Shown here piece by piece: positions 1 to 8,050 of a stretch of DNA of 64,000 nucleotides. Below the pieces are notes generated by a model, which saw only the letters and a list, made by a program, of their open reading frames with translations, was not told where the DNA came from and made no database searches. The stretch spans positions 1 through 64,000 of the forward strand of contig NZ_MEEX01000007.1 in assembly GCF_001724605.1 (NCBI RefSeq), given 5' to 3'. The DNA is from Phenylobacterium sp. SCN 70-31. GTDB lineage: Bacteria > Pseudomonadota > Alphaproteobacteria > Caulobacterales > Caulobacteraceae. Positions within the stretch are counted from its first letter, which is position 1. Each line of letters starts with the position of its first letter. The position numbers and the translations under genes are program-made.

Positions 1-14
1 TGATCTGCTCTTCC

Positions 15-389
15 GTGAACCTTGATCGCTTCATTCGTCCGTCCTTTGGTCGGGCGGACTCTAGCTATTCCTGGCTGAGTTTCAGGGGGTCACGTCAGTC
101 GATGCGCGCCCTCTATGTCATCATGGGCGAGGCGCTTGGTGCGGTGCCCGAGATCCAGAAGGACATCGCGCAGCTCAACGCAAGTATCCGGGGAACCGTC
201 GAAGGCATGATCGAGCGCGGCGTGCGGTCTGGTGCGTTCCGCAAGGACGTTGACCCGAAGGCAGCGTCGGTGCTGATCGTGGCCTCGCTGCGGGGAGTGG
301 CGATGCAAGTGCTCACCGACAGCAAGGCTGTCGACCTAAATCAGATCGTACCTCTCCTTAAGAGGCAGGTGCTGCTCAGCTTGCGCTAG
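15..389 (+). pseudogene. TetR-family regulator, C-terminal remnant
   Basis: The last ~96 residues (from about position 99) closely match the C-terminal ligand-binding half of the complete TetR regulator at 21519-22214: both run from SMRALYVIMGEALGAVPE to a final QVL-SL(R/K). Before that point the similarity stops abruptly and no helix-turn-helix is present. The frame is open to the left edge of the window, so the GTG at 15 is only the first visible start. The nucleotide match to the paralogue is clearly diverged, so this is an old duplication. Without the DNA-binding domain it cannot act as a normal repressor. I read it as a broken regulator, though a fusion to an upstream segment outside the window cannot be excluded. 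Confidence 0.6.
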
Positions 390-799
390 AACAGGGCGCC
401 CGGCGATCGAGCTTGCGACGTCCATTGCTCCGTCGCGATTTCGCCGGCGGTTCCACTCAGGTCCGCGAGTAGACGATCCAGGTGCGCCAGCTGCTCCGCA
501 AGCTCGGCCCTGCGCGGGATCAGCTTGTCTACTGCGTGGGCTGCCAACTGGTTGTCGCCTTCGACCGCGAGCGCTTCGCGGATGGCGCAGAGCGGTAGAC
601 CAGCGCCGCGAAGTCTCACGATCCAGAAGATCCGGCGCCGGGTCGCCGCATCGTAGTACCTGACATTGAATCGATCACGGCACGCCACGATCAGGCCCTC
701 AGCCTCGTATTGGCGCAGAGCTCGCGCGGTTACGCCGAAGAGGCGCATTGCGTCACCGATCTTCAGTCGCGGGAAGTGCTGCACGTTGGGTGATATCAT
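386..799 (-). CDS. MerR-family transcriptional regulator
   Basis: A 137-residue protein with an N-terminal MerR winged-helix (LKIGDAMRLFGVTARALRQYE, about residues 14-35), followed by the wing (VRYYDAATRRRIFWIVRLR) and a C-terminal dimerisation helix (RRAELAEQLAHLDRLLADL). No C-terminal cysteine cluster typical of metal sensors is seen, so the effector is unknown. It lies 27 bases downstream of the fbiC stop on the same strand and could be the last gene of the F420 operon. I chose ATG 799 over TTG 808 because an AGGGA sequence sits at suitable spacing. Family assignment is secure; the target genes are not known. Confidence 0.82.
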   Translation of the reverse strand: MISPNVQHFPRLKIGDAMRLFGVTARALRQYEAEGLIVACRDRFNVRYYDAATRRRIFWIVRLRGAGLPLCAIREALAVEGDNQLAAHAVDKLIPRRAELAEQLAHLDRLLADLSGTAGEIATEQWTSQARSPGALF

Positions 800-826
800 T
801 GCTGTCAATCCCTGGGCCCTGGTCCG

Positions 827-3151
827 TCAGTGCGCCGCCATCGCAGGCGCCTCGCGGGGTAACGGCTCGCCGTAGGTGGTGGTGCGCTGCCGAAGGATCC
901 GCCCGGCGGAGACCGCGGCACGTTCCAGATTCCCTTGACTAGTCTCCTGGCCATGCGCCGCGCCGGCCGCCCTGCTGATGGACTCGTTCATGAGCACCCC
1001 GCCCAGGTCGTTCACGCCGGCGGCCAGGCACGCGGCCGCGCCGTCCACCCCCAGCTTGACCCAGGAAGCCTGGATCGAGCCGATAGCTCCGTGCAGCACG
1101 ATGCGTGAGACCGCGTGCATGAGCACCGTCTCGCGCCAGGTCGGTCCCCGGCGGGCTTGGCCGCGAACGTAGACCGGCGACTGCATGTGTACGAAGGGCA
1201 GGGGGACGAACTCTGTGAATCCGCCGGTGCGCAGCTGCAGTGACCGTATCGCCAGCAGGTGCCGGGCCCAGTGCTTGGGCTGTTCGAGATGGCCGAACAT
1301 GATGGTCGAGGTGGTAGGCAGGCCAACTTCGTGAGCCGCGGCCACCACCGAAAGCCATTCGTCGGTAGTCACCTTGTCGGGGCAAATCTGCGCCCGCACC
1401 TCGTCGTCGAGGATCTCCGCAGCGGTGCCGGGGAGTGAGCCCAGGCCGTCGTCCCGGAGTCGGCGGAGGAAGTCGGATACGGAGACCCCGAGCGTCGCCG
1501 CGCCCTGGCTCACCTCCAGCGGAGAGAAGGCGTGCACGTGCATGTCCGGCTGCGCCCGCTTCACGGCCCGGAGGATGTCGACGTAGGTTTGTCCGGTGTA
1601 GCGCGGGTGGATGCCGCCCTGCAGGCAGACCTCCGTCGCGCCCTTGGCCCAAGCCTCGCTCGTTCGGGATGCGATCTCCTCTAGGTCGAGATCGTAGGGA
1701 CGGTCCCGGGCGCCAGACTTCGAGGACGTCTTGGAGAAGGCGCAGAAGCTGCAGCTGTAGCTGCAGATGTTGGTGTAGTTGATGTTGCGGTTGATGACGT
1801 AGGTGACGACGTCACCCCGGACGCTGCGGCGCAGCTCGTCGGCAGCCGCGACGACCGCGTTGGCCGCGGCCCCGCGGGCGGCGAACAACCGGACAATCGC
1901 TTCGCTGCTCAGGGTCTTGCCCGCGGCGGCGCTCCCAAGATCCCTGTCGAGCTCCAGGTGCGCGACAACTGCCGGCGCCTGGCCAAGCGGCCGGCCCGGC
2001 GTTCCGGGCGCGGGCCCGGCTACGCCCGGGCTCCAGGCGCAGTCGCGCGCCAGGCCTTCGCTGTCGGCGACGCGCACTATGGCTCGCGCCAACGTCGGAT
2101 GCAGCCACCGCCTGGGGTCCTGGACGAACCGCGGGTAGACCGTCAGGCGCTCGACCAGGGCGCGGCCGGCCGCGGTGCAGGCCGTAGCCAGCGCCTCGAT
2201 CTCGGGCCACGGCGCTTCCGGGTTCACGTGGTCGATGGTGACGGGCGAGATTCCCCCCCAGTCGTCCAGACCGGCGGCGATCAGCTCAGCCGCATGGCCT
2301 GGCGAGAGGTTCGGCGGCGCCTGCACGCTGACATCCGCGGGGAGAATTTGACGCGCGACGGCGATGGTCCAGAGTAGTTCCTCCAGGTCCGGCTCCGGAT
2401 GCGCCGCCATGCGGGTGCCCGGCTTGGCGCGGAAATTCTGCACGATCACCTCCTGCAGGTGCCCGTGACGGGCGTGCAGCTCGCGCAGGGCGACGAGGGA
2501 CTCGATGCGTTCGTCGCGGTTCTCGCCGATGCCGATCAGGAGGCCGCTCGTGAACGGTATCGCGGCTCGGCCGGCTGCGTCGATCGACGCGAGCCGGACG
2601 GCCGGATGCTTGTCGGGAGAGCCGAAGTGTGGACCGCCCCGCGCGGACAGTCGCTCCGACACACTCTCCAGCATCAGACCCATGGAGCCGGAGACTGCGC
2701 GCAGGCGCTTGTAGTCATCCTGCGTAAGCACGCCGGCGTTGATGTGCGGGATGAGCCCGGTCTCCACCAGCACGCGGCCGGCGACGTGCTCGAGATAGTC
2801 GACAGTCGTCGCGAACCCCAGCCTGTCCAAGGCCCGCCGCGCGGCGGCATAGCGCAGCTCGGGCTTGTCCCCGAGAGTGAACAGGGCCTCCTTGCAGCCG
2901 GCTGCAGAGCCTTGCCGTGCTATCTCGATAATCTCGTCGGGAGCAAGGAACGCGGCGCCGACGCCCCGGGGCGCCTTGGCGAAGGTGCAGTAGCCACAGA
3001 CGTCACGGCAGAGCTGGGTAAGCGGAATGAAGACTTTGCGCGAGTAGGTCATGCGCTCAGGACCGCGCGCATCGCGGATCCTGCGGCCCTCCGCCAGCAG
3101 TTCGGACAGGGGCGCGGACAATAGCCGGTCGCGCAGGGCAGGGTCAGTCAT
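827..3151 (-). CDS. fbiC: FO synthase, bifunctional CofG-CofH (FbiC)
   Basis: This enzyme makes the deazaflavin FO from 5-amino-6-ribitylaminouracil and tyrosine, the first committed step of coenzyme F420 synthesis. The 774-residue protein has two radical-SAM halves: a CofG half with CRDVCGYC (Cys48, Cys52, Cys55) and a CofH half with CSYSCSFC at roughly residues 460-470, both of the CX3CX2C type. The order CofG then CofH is that of actinobacterial FbiC. The start ATG 3151 was chosen because it overlaps the cofC stop by 8 bases; the longer open frame to 3304 would run inside cofC. It is the last gene of the fno-cofE/cofD/cofC/fbiC operon. Confidence 0.95.
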   Translation of the reverse strand: MTDPALRDRLLSAPLSELLAEGRRIRDARGPERMTYSRKVFIPLTQLCRDVCGYCTFAKAPRGVGAAFLAPDEIIEIARQGSAAGCKEALFTLGDKPELRYAAARRALDRLGFATTVDYLEHVAGRVLVETGLIPHINAGVLTQDDYKRLRAVSGSMGLMLESVSERLSARGGPHFGSPDKHPAVRLASIDAAGRAAIPFTSGLLIGIGENRDERIESLVALRELHARHGHLQEVIVQNFRAKPGTRMAAHPEPDLEELLWTIAVARQILPADVSVQAPPNLSPGHAAELIAAGLDDWGGISPVTIDHVNPEAPWPEIEALATACTAAGRALVERLTVYPRFVQDPRRWLHPTLARAIVRVADSEGLARDCAWSPGVAGPAPGTPGRPLGQAPAVVAHLELDRDLGSAAAGKTLSSEAIVRLFAARGAAANAVVAAADELRRSVRGDVVTYVINRNINYTNICSYSCSFCAFSKTSSKSGARDRPYDLDLEEIASRTSEAWAKGATEVCLQGGIHPRYTGQTYVDILRAVKRAQPDMHVHAFSPLEVSQGAATLGVSVSDFLRRLRDDGLGSLPGTAAEILDDEVRAQICPDKVTTDEWLSVVAAAHEVGLPTTSTIMFGHLEQPKHWARHLLAIRSLQLRTGGFTEFVPLPFVHMQSPVYVRGQARRGPTWRETVLMHAVSRIVLHGAIGSIQASWVKLGVDGAAACLAAGVNDLGGVLMNESISRAAGAAHGQETSQGNLERAAVSAGRILRQRTTTYGEPLPREAPAMAAH

Positions 3152-3806
3152 GGGAAGGCTTTCGTGGAGCAAGGAGAGACCGTGCGACCGTTGCAGTACA
3201 CCCGTGCGGGGCCGAGGCAACGACGAGGTCGAGATCCCCAGGGTGGTCGACATCGAAGCCCAGGCTGCCCGCGTGGGTGACGTGCAGATTGAAGCCGCCG
3301 GCATGGGCGGCAGCCTGGTGCCGCTGGAAGCTGTTCGGCCCGAACGCCAAGGGGAAGGGCAGATCGGCGGGGTGCACGACCGCTGCGGTCCCGCCGTCGA
3401 GGTCGGCGGGGGCTAGAACGATCTTGGGCTCGCCCGAGGCGAGCGCCAGCAATCGTTCGACGTCGTGCGCTGCGGCCAGCGGTAGGTCTCCGGGAAGGAA
3501 TGCGATCAGCTCGTTTCCATGTCGCGCCGTCAGTCGAGCGCGAGCCATCTCGAAGGCGCCGTTGAGATCGGAGGGAGCCGGTTCGAGGATGGCGGACGCG
3601 CCGGCGCGTTCCGCGGTACACGCGATGTCAGGGCTCTGCGTGACCACATGGAGGGTCCGCACCGAGCTGCAGCGGGAAAGGGCTTGCAGCATGTCGACGA
3701 GCATTGCCTGGACGAGGCCCTCGCGATCGCGCCCGTTGAGTCTGTCGGCGCACCGCGACTTGGCTGCGGTGCCGCCCCGCACGGCGATGACCACGTGAGC
3801 GTTCAT
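3144..3806 (-). CDS. cofC: 2-phospho-L-lactate (or PEP/3PG) guanylyltransferase CofC/FbiD
   Basis: This 220-residue nucleotidyltransferase activates a three-carbon phosphoacid with GTP to give the guanylated donor used by CofD. Visible family features are the N-terminal VIAVRGGTAAKSR loop, the FLPGDLPLA motif, the DGGTAAVV strand, FGPNSFQRH, and the C-terminal FDVDHPGDLDLV. Whether it uses 2-phospholactate, phosphoenolpyruvate or 3-phosphoglycerate cannot be read from the sequence by eye. It overlaps cofD by 4 bases and fbiC by 8 bases, so the three are translationally coupled. Confidence 0.9.
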   Translation of the reverse strand: MNAHVVIAVRGGTAAKSRCADRLNGRDREGLVQAMLVDMLQALSRCSSVRTLHVVTQSPDIACTAERAGASAILEPAPSDLNGAFEMARARLTARHGNELIAFLPGDLPLAAAHDVERLLALASGEPKIVLAPADLDGGTAAVVHPADLPFPLAFGPNSFQRHQAAAHAGGFNLHVTHAGSLGFDVDHPGDLDLVVASAPHGCTATVARSLLAPRKPSHD

Positions 3807-4762
3807 CGTTCCGCTCTGCGCTTCTGCGCCAACGCCTCGGCGAACGCCAAGCTCGCCTGGGCGACCCGGAGCCGGTCCTCGTCTGAGTTGAGCAAGTTCG
3901 GGATAGCGAGGGTCGCGACGTGGAGGGCCTCCGCAGCCTCAGAGTCTTCGGGGTCGACGACGAGACCGTCGAGCAGGCCGCGATAGTGTTCGGCTATCGC
4001 CGTGACGCCCGGTTCGAGGCCCATCTCGACCATGAGCTTCGCTGTCGGGCCCTTCACGGCGCGGCCGCCGATGATGGGCGAGATCGCGACGATCGGCGCG
4101 TCCAGGTCCTCCAATGCGCCTCGCACCCCTGGGATGGCCAAGATGGGATCGATGCTCAGGTAGGGGTTCGATGGGCAGAGGATCACCGTCGCAAGGTCGT
4201 CGCGGGCCAGGGCGGCCTCGAAGCCGGGCGAGGGCTTGGCCGCCGCGGCGCCTTCGAACCGAATTCCGTTCGCCACGGGGCGGCACTGGTCTCGAACGAA
4301 ATAGTGCTGGAAGGAAAGTTCGCCGTCGTCGGTCTGCACGATCGTCGCCACTGGGTCGTCAGACATCGGGATGATCGCGTGATCAATTCCAAGCGCCCGT
4401 GTCAGGGCGGCGGTGACTGTCGACAGGGCCTGGCCTTCCGAGAGGCGTCGGGTGCGCTCGACGTGCATCGCGAGGTCCTGATCACCGAGCTGGAACCAGT
4501 CCTCACCTCCCAGCCGCCGCAAGGAGGCCATGAACGCCCAGGTCTCGCCAGCGATTCCCCAGCCACGCTCCCGGTCCGAAAGCCCAGCGAGCGTATAGGC
4601 GACCGTGTCTATGTCGGGCGAGACGTGCAGCCCGAGGTGGACGAAGTCGTCCCCGGTGTTGACGACGATCGAAAGGTCGCCCGGAGCGATCGCCCGCGCG
4701 AGGCCGGCGGCGAGCTTGGCGCCGCCGACTCCGCCACAGAGGGCGAGCACATGGCGGCTCAT
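3803..4762 (-). CDS. cofD: 2-phospho-L-lactate transferase CofD/FbiA
   Basis: It transfers the phospholactyl-type group from the CofC product to FO, giving F420-0 or its dehydro form. The 319-residue protein starts with the glycine-rich LCGGVGGAKLAAGLA loop and has NTGDDF at about residues 35-40, the DPVATIVQT segment and the conserved LCPSNPYLSIDPIL motif near residue 195. Length and motif order fit CofD/FbiA. The start overlaps the upstream fno-cofE stop by 4 bases (ATGA) and the stop overlaps the cofC start. Confidence 0.95.
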   Translation of the reverse strand: MSRHVLALCGGVGGAKLAAGLARAIAPGDLSIVVNTGDDFVHLGLHVSPDIDTVAYTLAGLSDRERGWGIAGETWAFMASLRRLGGEDWFQLGDQDLAMHVERTRRLSEGQALSTVTAALTRALGIDHAIIPMSDDPVATIVQTDDGELSFQHYFVRDQCRPVANGIRFEGAAAAKPSPGFEAALARDDLATVILCPSNPYLSIDPILAIPGVRGALEDLDAPIVAISPIIGGRAVKGPTAKLMVEMGLEPGVTAIAEHYRGLLDGLVVDPEDSEAAEALHVATLAIPNLLNSDEDRLRVAQASLAFAEALAQKRRAER

Positions 4763-6168
4763 CGGAACAGATCCTGTTCCAGGGGCCTCAGCAGTTCGGA
4801 AACGCCCGTCTCGTCATCCGCCTCATAGGTGGCCCCGCGAACAATCGAAACCGGCGTCCCCTCCGCCGCCTCTCCAATGACAAGGGACGCCGCCGCTGCG
4901 ATCTCGTCGGCCACGGCCACCACGGTGGCCTTCAGTTCGCGACCGAAGAGGTCGACCTCGCCGCGGCGATCCCGAAGGGGCTTCATCCCCGCAACGCCGA
5001 TGGCGGTTCCCGTGGTGCCCATGCGCCAGGCGCGGCCAACGCTGTCGCTGACGATCACCGCGATCCGCGCCCCGGAAGACCTTTGCAGCGCTTCCCGGAG
5101 CCGGCGCGCGCTGGCGTCGGGGTCCTCGGGCCACAGCAACACCGAGCCCTCGCCGACATTCGAGGCGTCTATCCCGGCATTCGCCAGCACGTGACCCGTG
5201 CGATGCCGGGAAATCACCAGCCCAGGCGCGATCCTCATGATCTCCTGCGACTCGGAGACGATCAGCTCGACAAGGGGAGGCTCCTTGAGCGATCTGGCGG
5301 CAATGTCGTTCGCCTCGGCCCCGGGAGAGACGTCGATCAGCCTGACAGCGCGGCCTTCCACCTTTGAGACCACCTTCTGCGCAACGACGACGACGTCGCC
5401 ATCCTGCAGCCGCTCCCCCGCCGCTCCCAGGGCAATTTCGATAGCGCTCGCCAGATCATCGTCCTTGGCAAACAGGGGCAGCCCGGCCAGCGCCGTCACC
5501 TGTAGGCTTGCGGCCGACCGCGACTTGCCGGTGATGCGAACGCCGGCTTGGCCCAGCTTGTAGCGGCGGTTCAGCTGGATCAGGACGGACGTCAGCGCTT
5601 CTGTCGCCGCGGAATTCGCCAGCGGCCCGATGTGCCAACTGGTCAGGCCCAGGTCGCTGAGGATCGTGCGGACCGTCTCGACCGCTTCGCTCTCGTCGCC
5701 GGCCACCAGGACGTCGCCGTCCACGGCTCCTCCCGAGCCGAGCTTCTCCGCCCCGATATTCTGGAGCGCCGAAACCACCTTCACGCCAGGTCCGAGCAAC
5801 TGGGCCGCTTCGACAGCCGCGCAGCCGGCCGGGGGCAACTGGACCAGACCGACCTTGGGCGGGCGCAGGGGCACGGTGGCGTCGACCACCACCTTACCCT
5901 GAACCTCTTCGAGGACTTGCTTCAGTGTGTCGGCATGAGCTGCATAAGGCACGGTGAGGAAGACAATATCGGCGCGTGCTGCGGCCTCCCGCAGTCCGCT
6001 ACCGGTGACTTGGGCGTCCGGATGGTCACGCCGCAGTTCGGCCGCAAAGGCTTGGGCCTTGGCAGGATCGCGCGAGCCGATGTGGACTTCACGCCCGATC
6101 GCGGTGAGTCGCTTCGCCAGCGCTCCCCCCAGTGCGCCGGTGCCGCCCAGAATGGCCAGACTTTGCAA
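4759..6168 (-). CDS. Fusion: NADPH-dependent F420 reductase (Fno) + F420-0:gamma-glutamyl ligase (CofE)
   Basis: Residues 1 to about 215 form an Fno/NpdG-type Rossmann domain: LAILGGTGALGGALAKRL at the N-terminus, SRDPAKA as the NADP-phosphate site, FLTVPYAAHAD, and VSALQNIGAEKL. Residues about 221-469 form CofE: LPLFAKDDDLA, GDVVVVAQKVVSKVEGR, ASNVGEGSVLLWPEDPD and SDSVGRAWRMGTTGTAIGVAG. One polypeptide would therefore both add glutamates to F420-0 and reduce F420 with NADPH (or oxidise F420H2). There is no C-terminal nitroreductase domain as in mycobacterial FbiB. It is the first gene of the F420 operon and starts next to a divergent promoter region shared with the acyl-CoA ligase at 6368. 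Confidence 0.92.
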   Translation of the reverse strand: MQSLAILGGTGALGGALAKRLTAIGREVHIGSRDPAKAQAFAAELRRDHPDAQVTGSGLREAAARADIVFLTVPYAAHADTLKQVLEEVQGKVVVDATVPLRPPKVGLVQLPPAGCAAVEAAQLLGPGVKVVSALQNIGAEKLGSGGAVDGDVLVAGDESEAVETVRTILSDLGLTSWHIGPLANSAATEALTSVLIQLNRRYKLGQAGVRITGKSRSAASLQVTALAGLPLFAKDDDLASAIEIALGAAGERLQDGDVVVVAQKVVSKVEGRAVRLIDVSPGAEANDIAARSLKEPPLVELIVSESQEIMRIAPGLVISRHRTGHVLANAGIDASNVGEGSVLLWPEDPDASARRLREALQRSSGARIAVIVSDSVGRAWRMGTTGTAIGVAGMKPLRDRRGEVDLFGRELKATVVAVADEIAAAASLVIGEAAEGTPVSIVRGATYEADDETGVSELLRPLEQDLFR

Positions 6169-6224
6169 GGCGCGGGAACTCCTGGATACCGATGCGGCGC
6201 GTCGAACAGCAGCCTTATCATCGC

Positions 6225-6336
6225 GCCAACATAATAACTAATCAACCAATATGTTGTCGCGGCCGCTAGGCGCGGGCCATATCCTCGCGACCCCACTGTT
6301 CCGGCAACATATTGTCTTTTCCACCAACAAATGGTC
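6225..6336. promoter_or_regulatory. Divergent promoter region with candidate TetR-type operators
   Basis: This stretch between the F420 operon and the ligase/LLM operon contains CAATATGTTG at 6247-6256 and its exact reverse complement CAACATATTG at 6305-6314. Further CCAACATA (6227-6234) and CCAACAAAT (6324-6332) half-sites flank them. The 12-base core AACCAATATGTT (6244-6255) differs by one base from a site at 16150-16161. The related half-sites at 12868, 12891 and 13750 suggest one shared regulator. The TetR protein at 21519 is the nearest candidate; this link is an inference. Confidence 0.5.
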
Positions 6337-6367
6337 ATGTCGCACGGCGTCATCTGCAGGAGGCGGA

Positions 6368-8050
6368 GTGGACGGTCAGGCAACGATCGAGAACGCACCA
6401 CAGCTGTTGCGCCACCTGTGCGCCCGCTTTGGCGATCGAGCCGTGGCGATCGGCGGCGGCCGAGAGCTGACCTACCAGCAGGTGGAGGCCGAGTCCGGCA
6501 GGCTGGCCCGGGGCCTTTTGCTGGCGGGCGTGGGCAAGGGAACACGCATCGGGCTGCTGATGCCCAACTCGCCGGATTGGCTTGTCTGCTGGATGGCGGC
6601 GCTCCGCATCGGGGCGGTGCTGATCGGCGTGAGCACCTTCCTCCGCCCGAGGGAACTGGCCTGGCTTCTCAAGTTCGCCGACATCGACACGCTGCTGATG
6701 AAGGACGCCTACCTGCGGCACAACTACGTGGAGGAACTGGAACTGGCCTTACCCTCTCTCGCGACCGGTGAGGCGTCGCGGCCGCTCACCGTGCCGGAAG
6801 CGCCCTTCCTGCGCTCGGTATGGATCTGGGGCGGGGGACGCCCCGCATGGGCGCGGGGGACCGGGCCGGAGCTTCTGGCGCGGGGCGACGAGCTCGACCG
6901 CGAGTTCCTGGCCGAAGCGGAGTCGCAGGTGGCGCCGGCAGACCTTGGCGTCCTGATTTTCACCTCTGGAACCACCGCACATCCCAAGGGCGTGGCCCAC
7001 ACCCAGGGCGCGATCGTACGACGGCTGTTTGAGCTTGAACCCTTCAGCAGCCGGGCTGACGGGGAGCGGGTCGGCATTCTGACGCCCCTGTTCTGGATTG
7101 GGGGGCTCTACAGCGCCCTGAGCACCATGCTTGCGGGCGGCACGCTGGTGTTTCCCGATCGGCCAGATCCGGCCTACATGATCGACTTCATAACCCGCCA
7201 GAAACTGGACTACCTGACCGGCTGGGCGGGGCAGCTGAATGCCATCCGGCAACATCAGGACTTCACGCCCGCGGTCTTCGCAGGCTTGAAGTCGAGCGGC
7301 GTTCAGGCACGCTCCGGCCTGCTTCCGTCTGGGTCCGCCGCACCTCCGGAACGAACCCCCAGCATGCTCGGCATGACCGAGACCTTTGGCCCGCACAGCG
7401 GTGAGCACAGGGGGACCTTGTTGTCCGAAGATCGGCAGGGCTCCTTCGGACGCGGCATAGGCGCGTTCGAGCGCAAGGTCGTCGATCCGCAGACGGGCAT
7501 CGCCCTGGCTCCGGGCACGTCCGGCGAGCTGCTGATCCGCGGTCCCCTGATGATGGAGGGCTACTACAAGCGCGAGCGTCACGAGGTGTTCGAGCCGGAC
7601 GGATTCTTCCGCACCGGGGACCGCTGCCGCATCCTCCAGGATGGTCACCTCTTCTTCGAGGGCCGGCTCGGCGAAATGATCAAGACCAGCGGGGCAAACG
7701 TGGCGCCCGAAGAGGTGGAGCAAGTGCTCCTCGCCCAGCCGGAGGTGCGGGAGGCCTATGTCATTGGCAGGCCAGACCCCGCCATGGGCCAGGTGGTGGT
7801 CGCCCTTGTGGTTCCCGAAGGGGAGGTTGCGCCCGACGAGGCCGTGCTGCGCGCGCGGCTTGGTCGGGAGCTGTCCGCCTACAAGGTGCCCAAGCAGATC
7901 ACCTTCATCCGAGCCGAGGATGTGCCGCGCAGCACCGCCAGCGGCAAGGTCCAGAAAGTCAGGCTGTTGGAGCGGTTCGATCTTTCGGGGCGCACGCCAG
8001 CAGGCGCCCCCGTGGCGTCAACCTCAGAAATGGAAGCGGACGCACAATGA
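6368..8050 (+). CDS. AMP-forming acyl-CoA ligase (FadD-like)
   Basis: A 560-residue class I adenylate-forming enzyme that would activate a carboxylic acid to its CoA thioester. Visible motifs are the P-loop FTSGTTAHPKGVAHT, the GMTETFGPHSGE motif, GFFRTGDRC, KTSGANVAPEEVEQVL and the C-terminal catalytic-lysine motif STASGKVQK. I chose GTG 6368 because AGGAGG lies at 6358-6363 and because homology to the related ligase at 26871 begins there; the open frame extends back to 6251. It overlaps the LLM oxidoreductase by 4 bases, so the two are probably made together. The acid substrate is unknown. Confidence 0.88.
   Translation: MDGQATIENAPQLLRHLCARFGDRAVAIGGGRELTYQQVEAESGRLARGLLLAGVGKGTRIGLLMPNSPDWLVCWMAALRIGAVLIGVSTFLRPRELAWLLKFADIDTLLMKDAYLRHNYVEELELALPSLATGEASRPLTVPEAPFLRSVWIWGGGRPAWARGTGPELLARGDELDREFLAEAESQVAPADLGVLIFTSGTTAHPKGVAHTQGAIVRRLFELEPFSSRADGERVGILTPLFWIGGLYSALSTMLAGGTLVFPDRPDPAYMIDFITRQKLDYLTGWAGQLNAIRQHQDFTPAVFAGLKSSGVQARSGLLPSGSAAPPERTPSMLGMTETFGPHSGEHRGTLLSEDRQGSFGRGIGAFERKVVDPQTGIALAPGTSGELLIRGPLMMEGYYKRERHEVFEPDGFFRTGDRCRILQDGHLFFEGRLGEMIKTSGANVAPEEVEQVLLAQPEVREAYVIGRPDPAMGQVVVALVVPEGEVAPDEAVLRARLGRELSAYKVPKQITFIRAEDVPRSTASGKVQKVRLLERFDLSGRTPAGAPVASTSEMEADAQ

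Noticed and set aside
2399-3124. A 241-codon plus-strand frame opposite fbiC
   Set aside because: fbiC has both radical-SAM motifs; the antisense frame has none.
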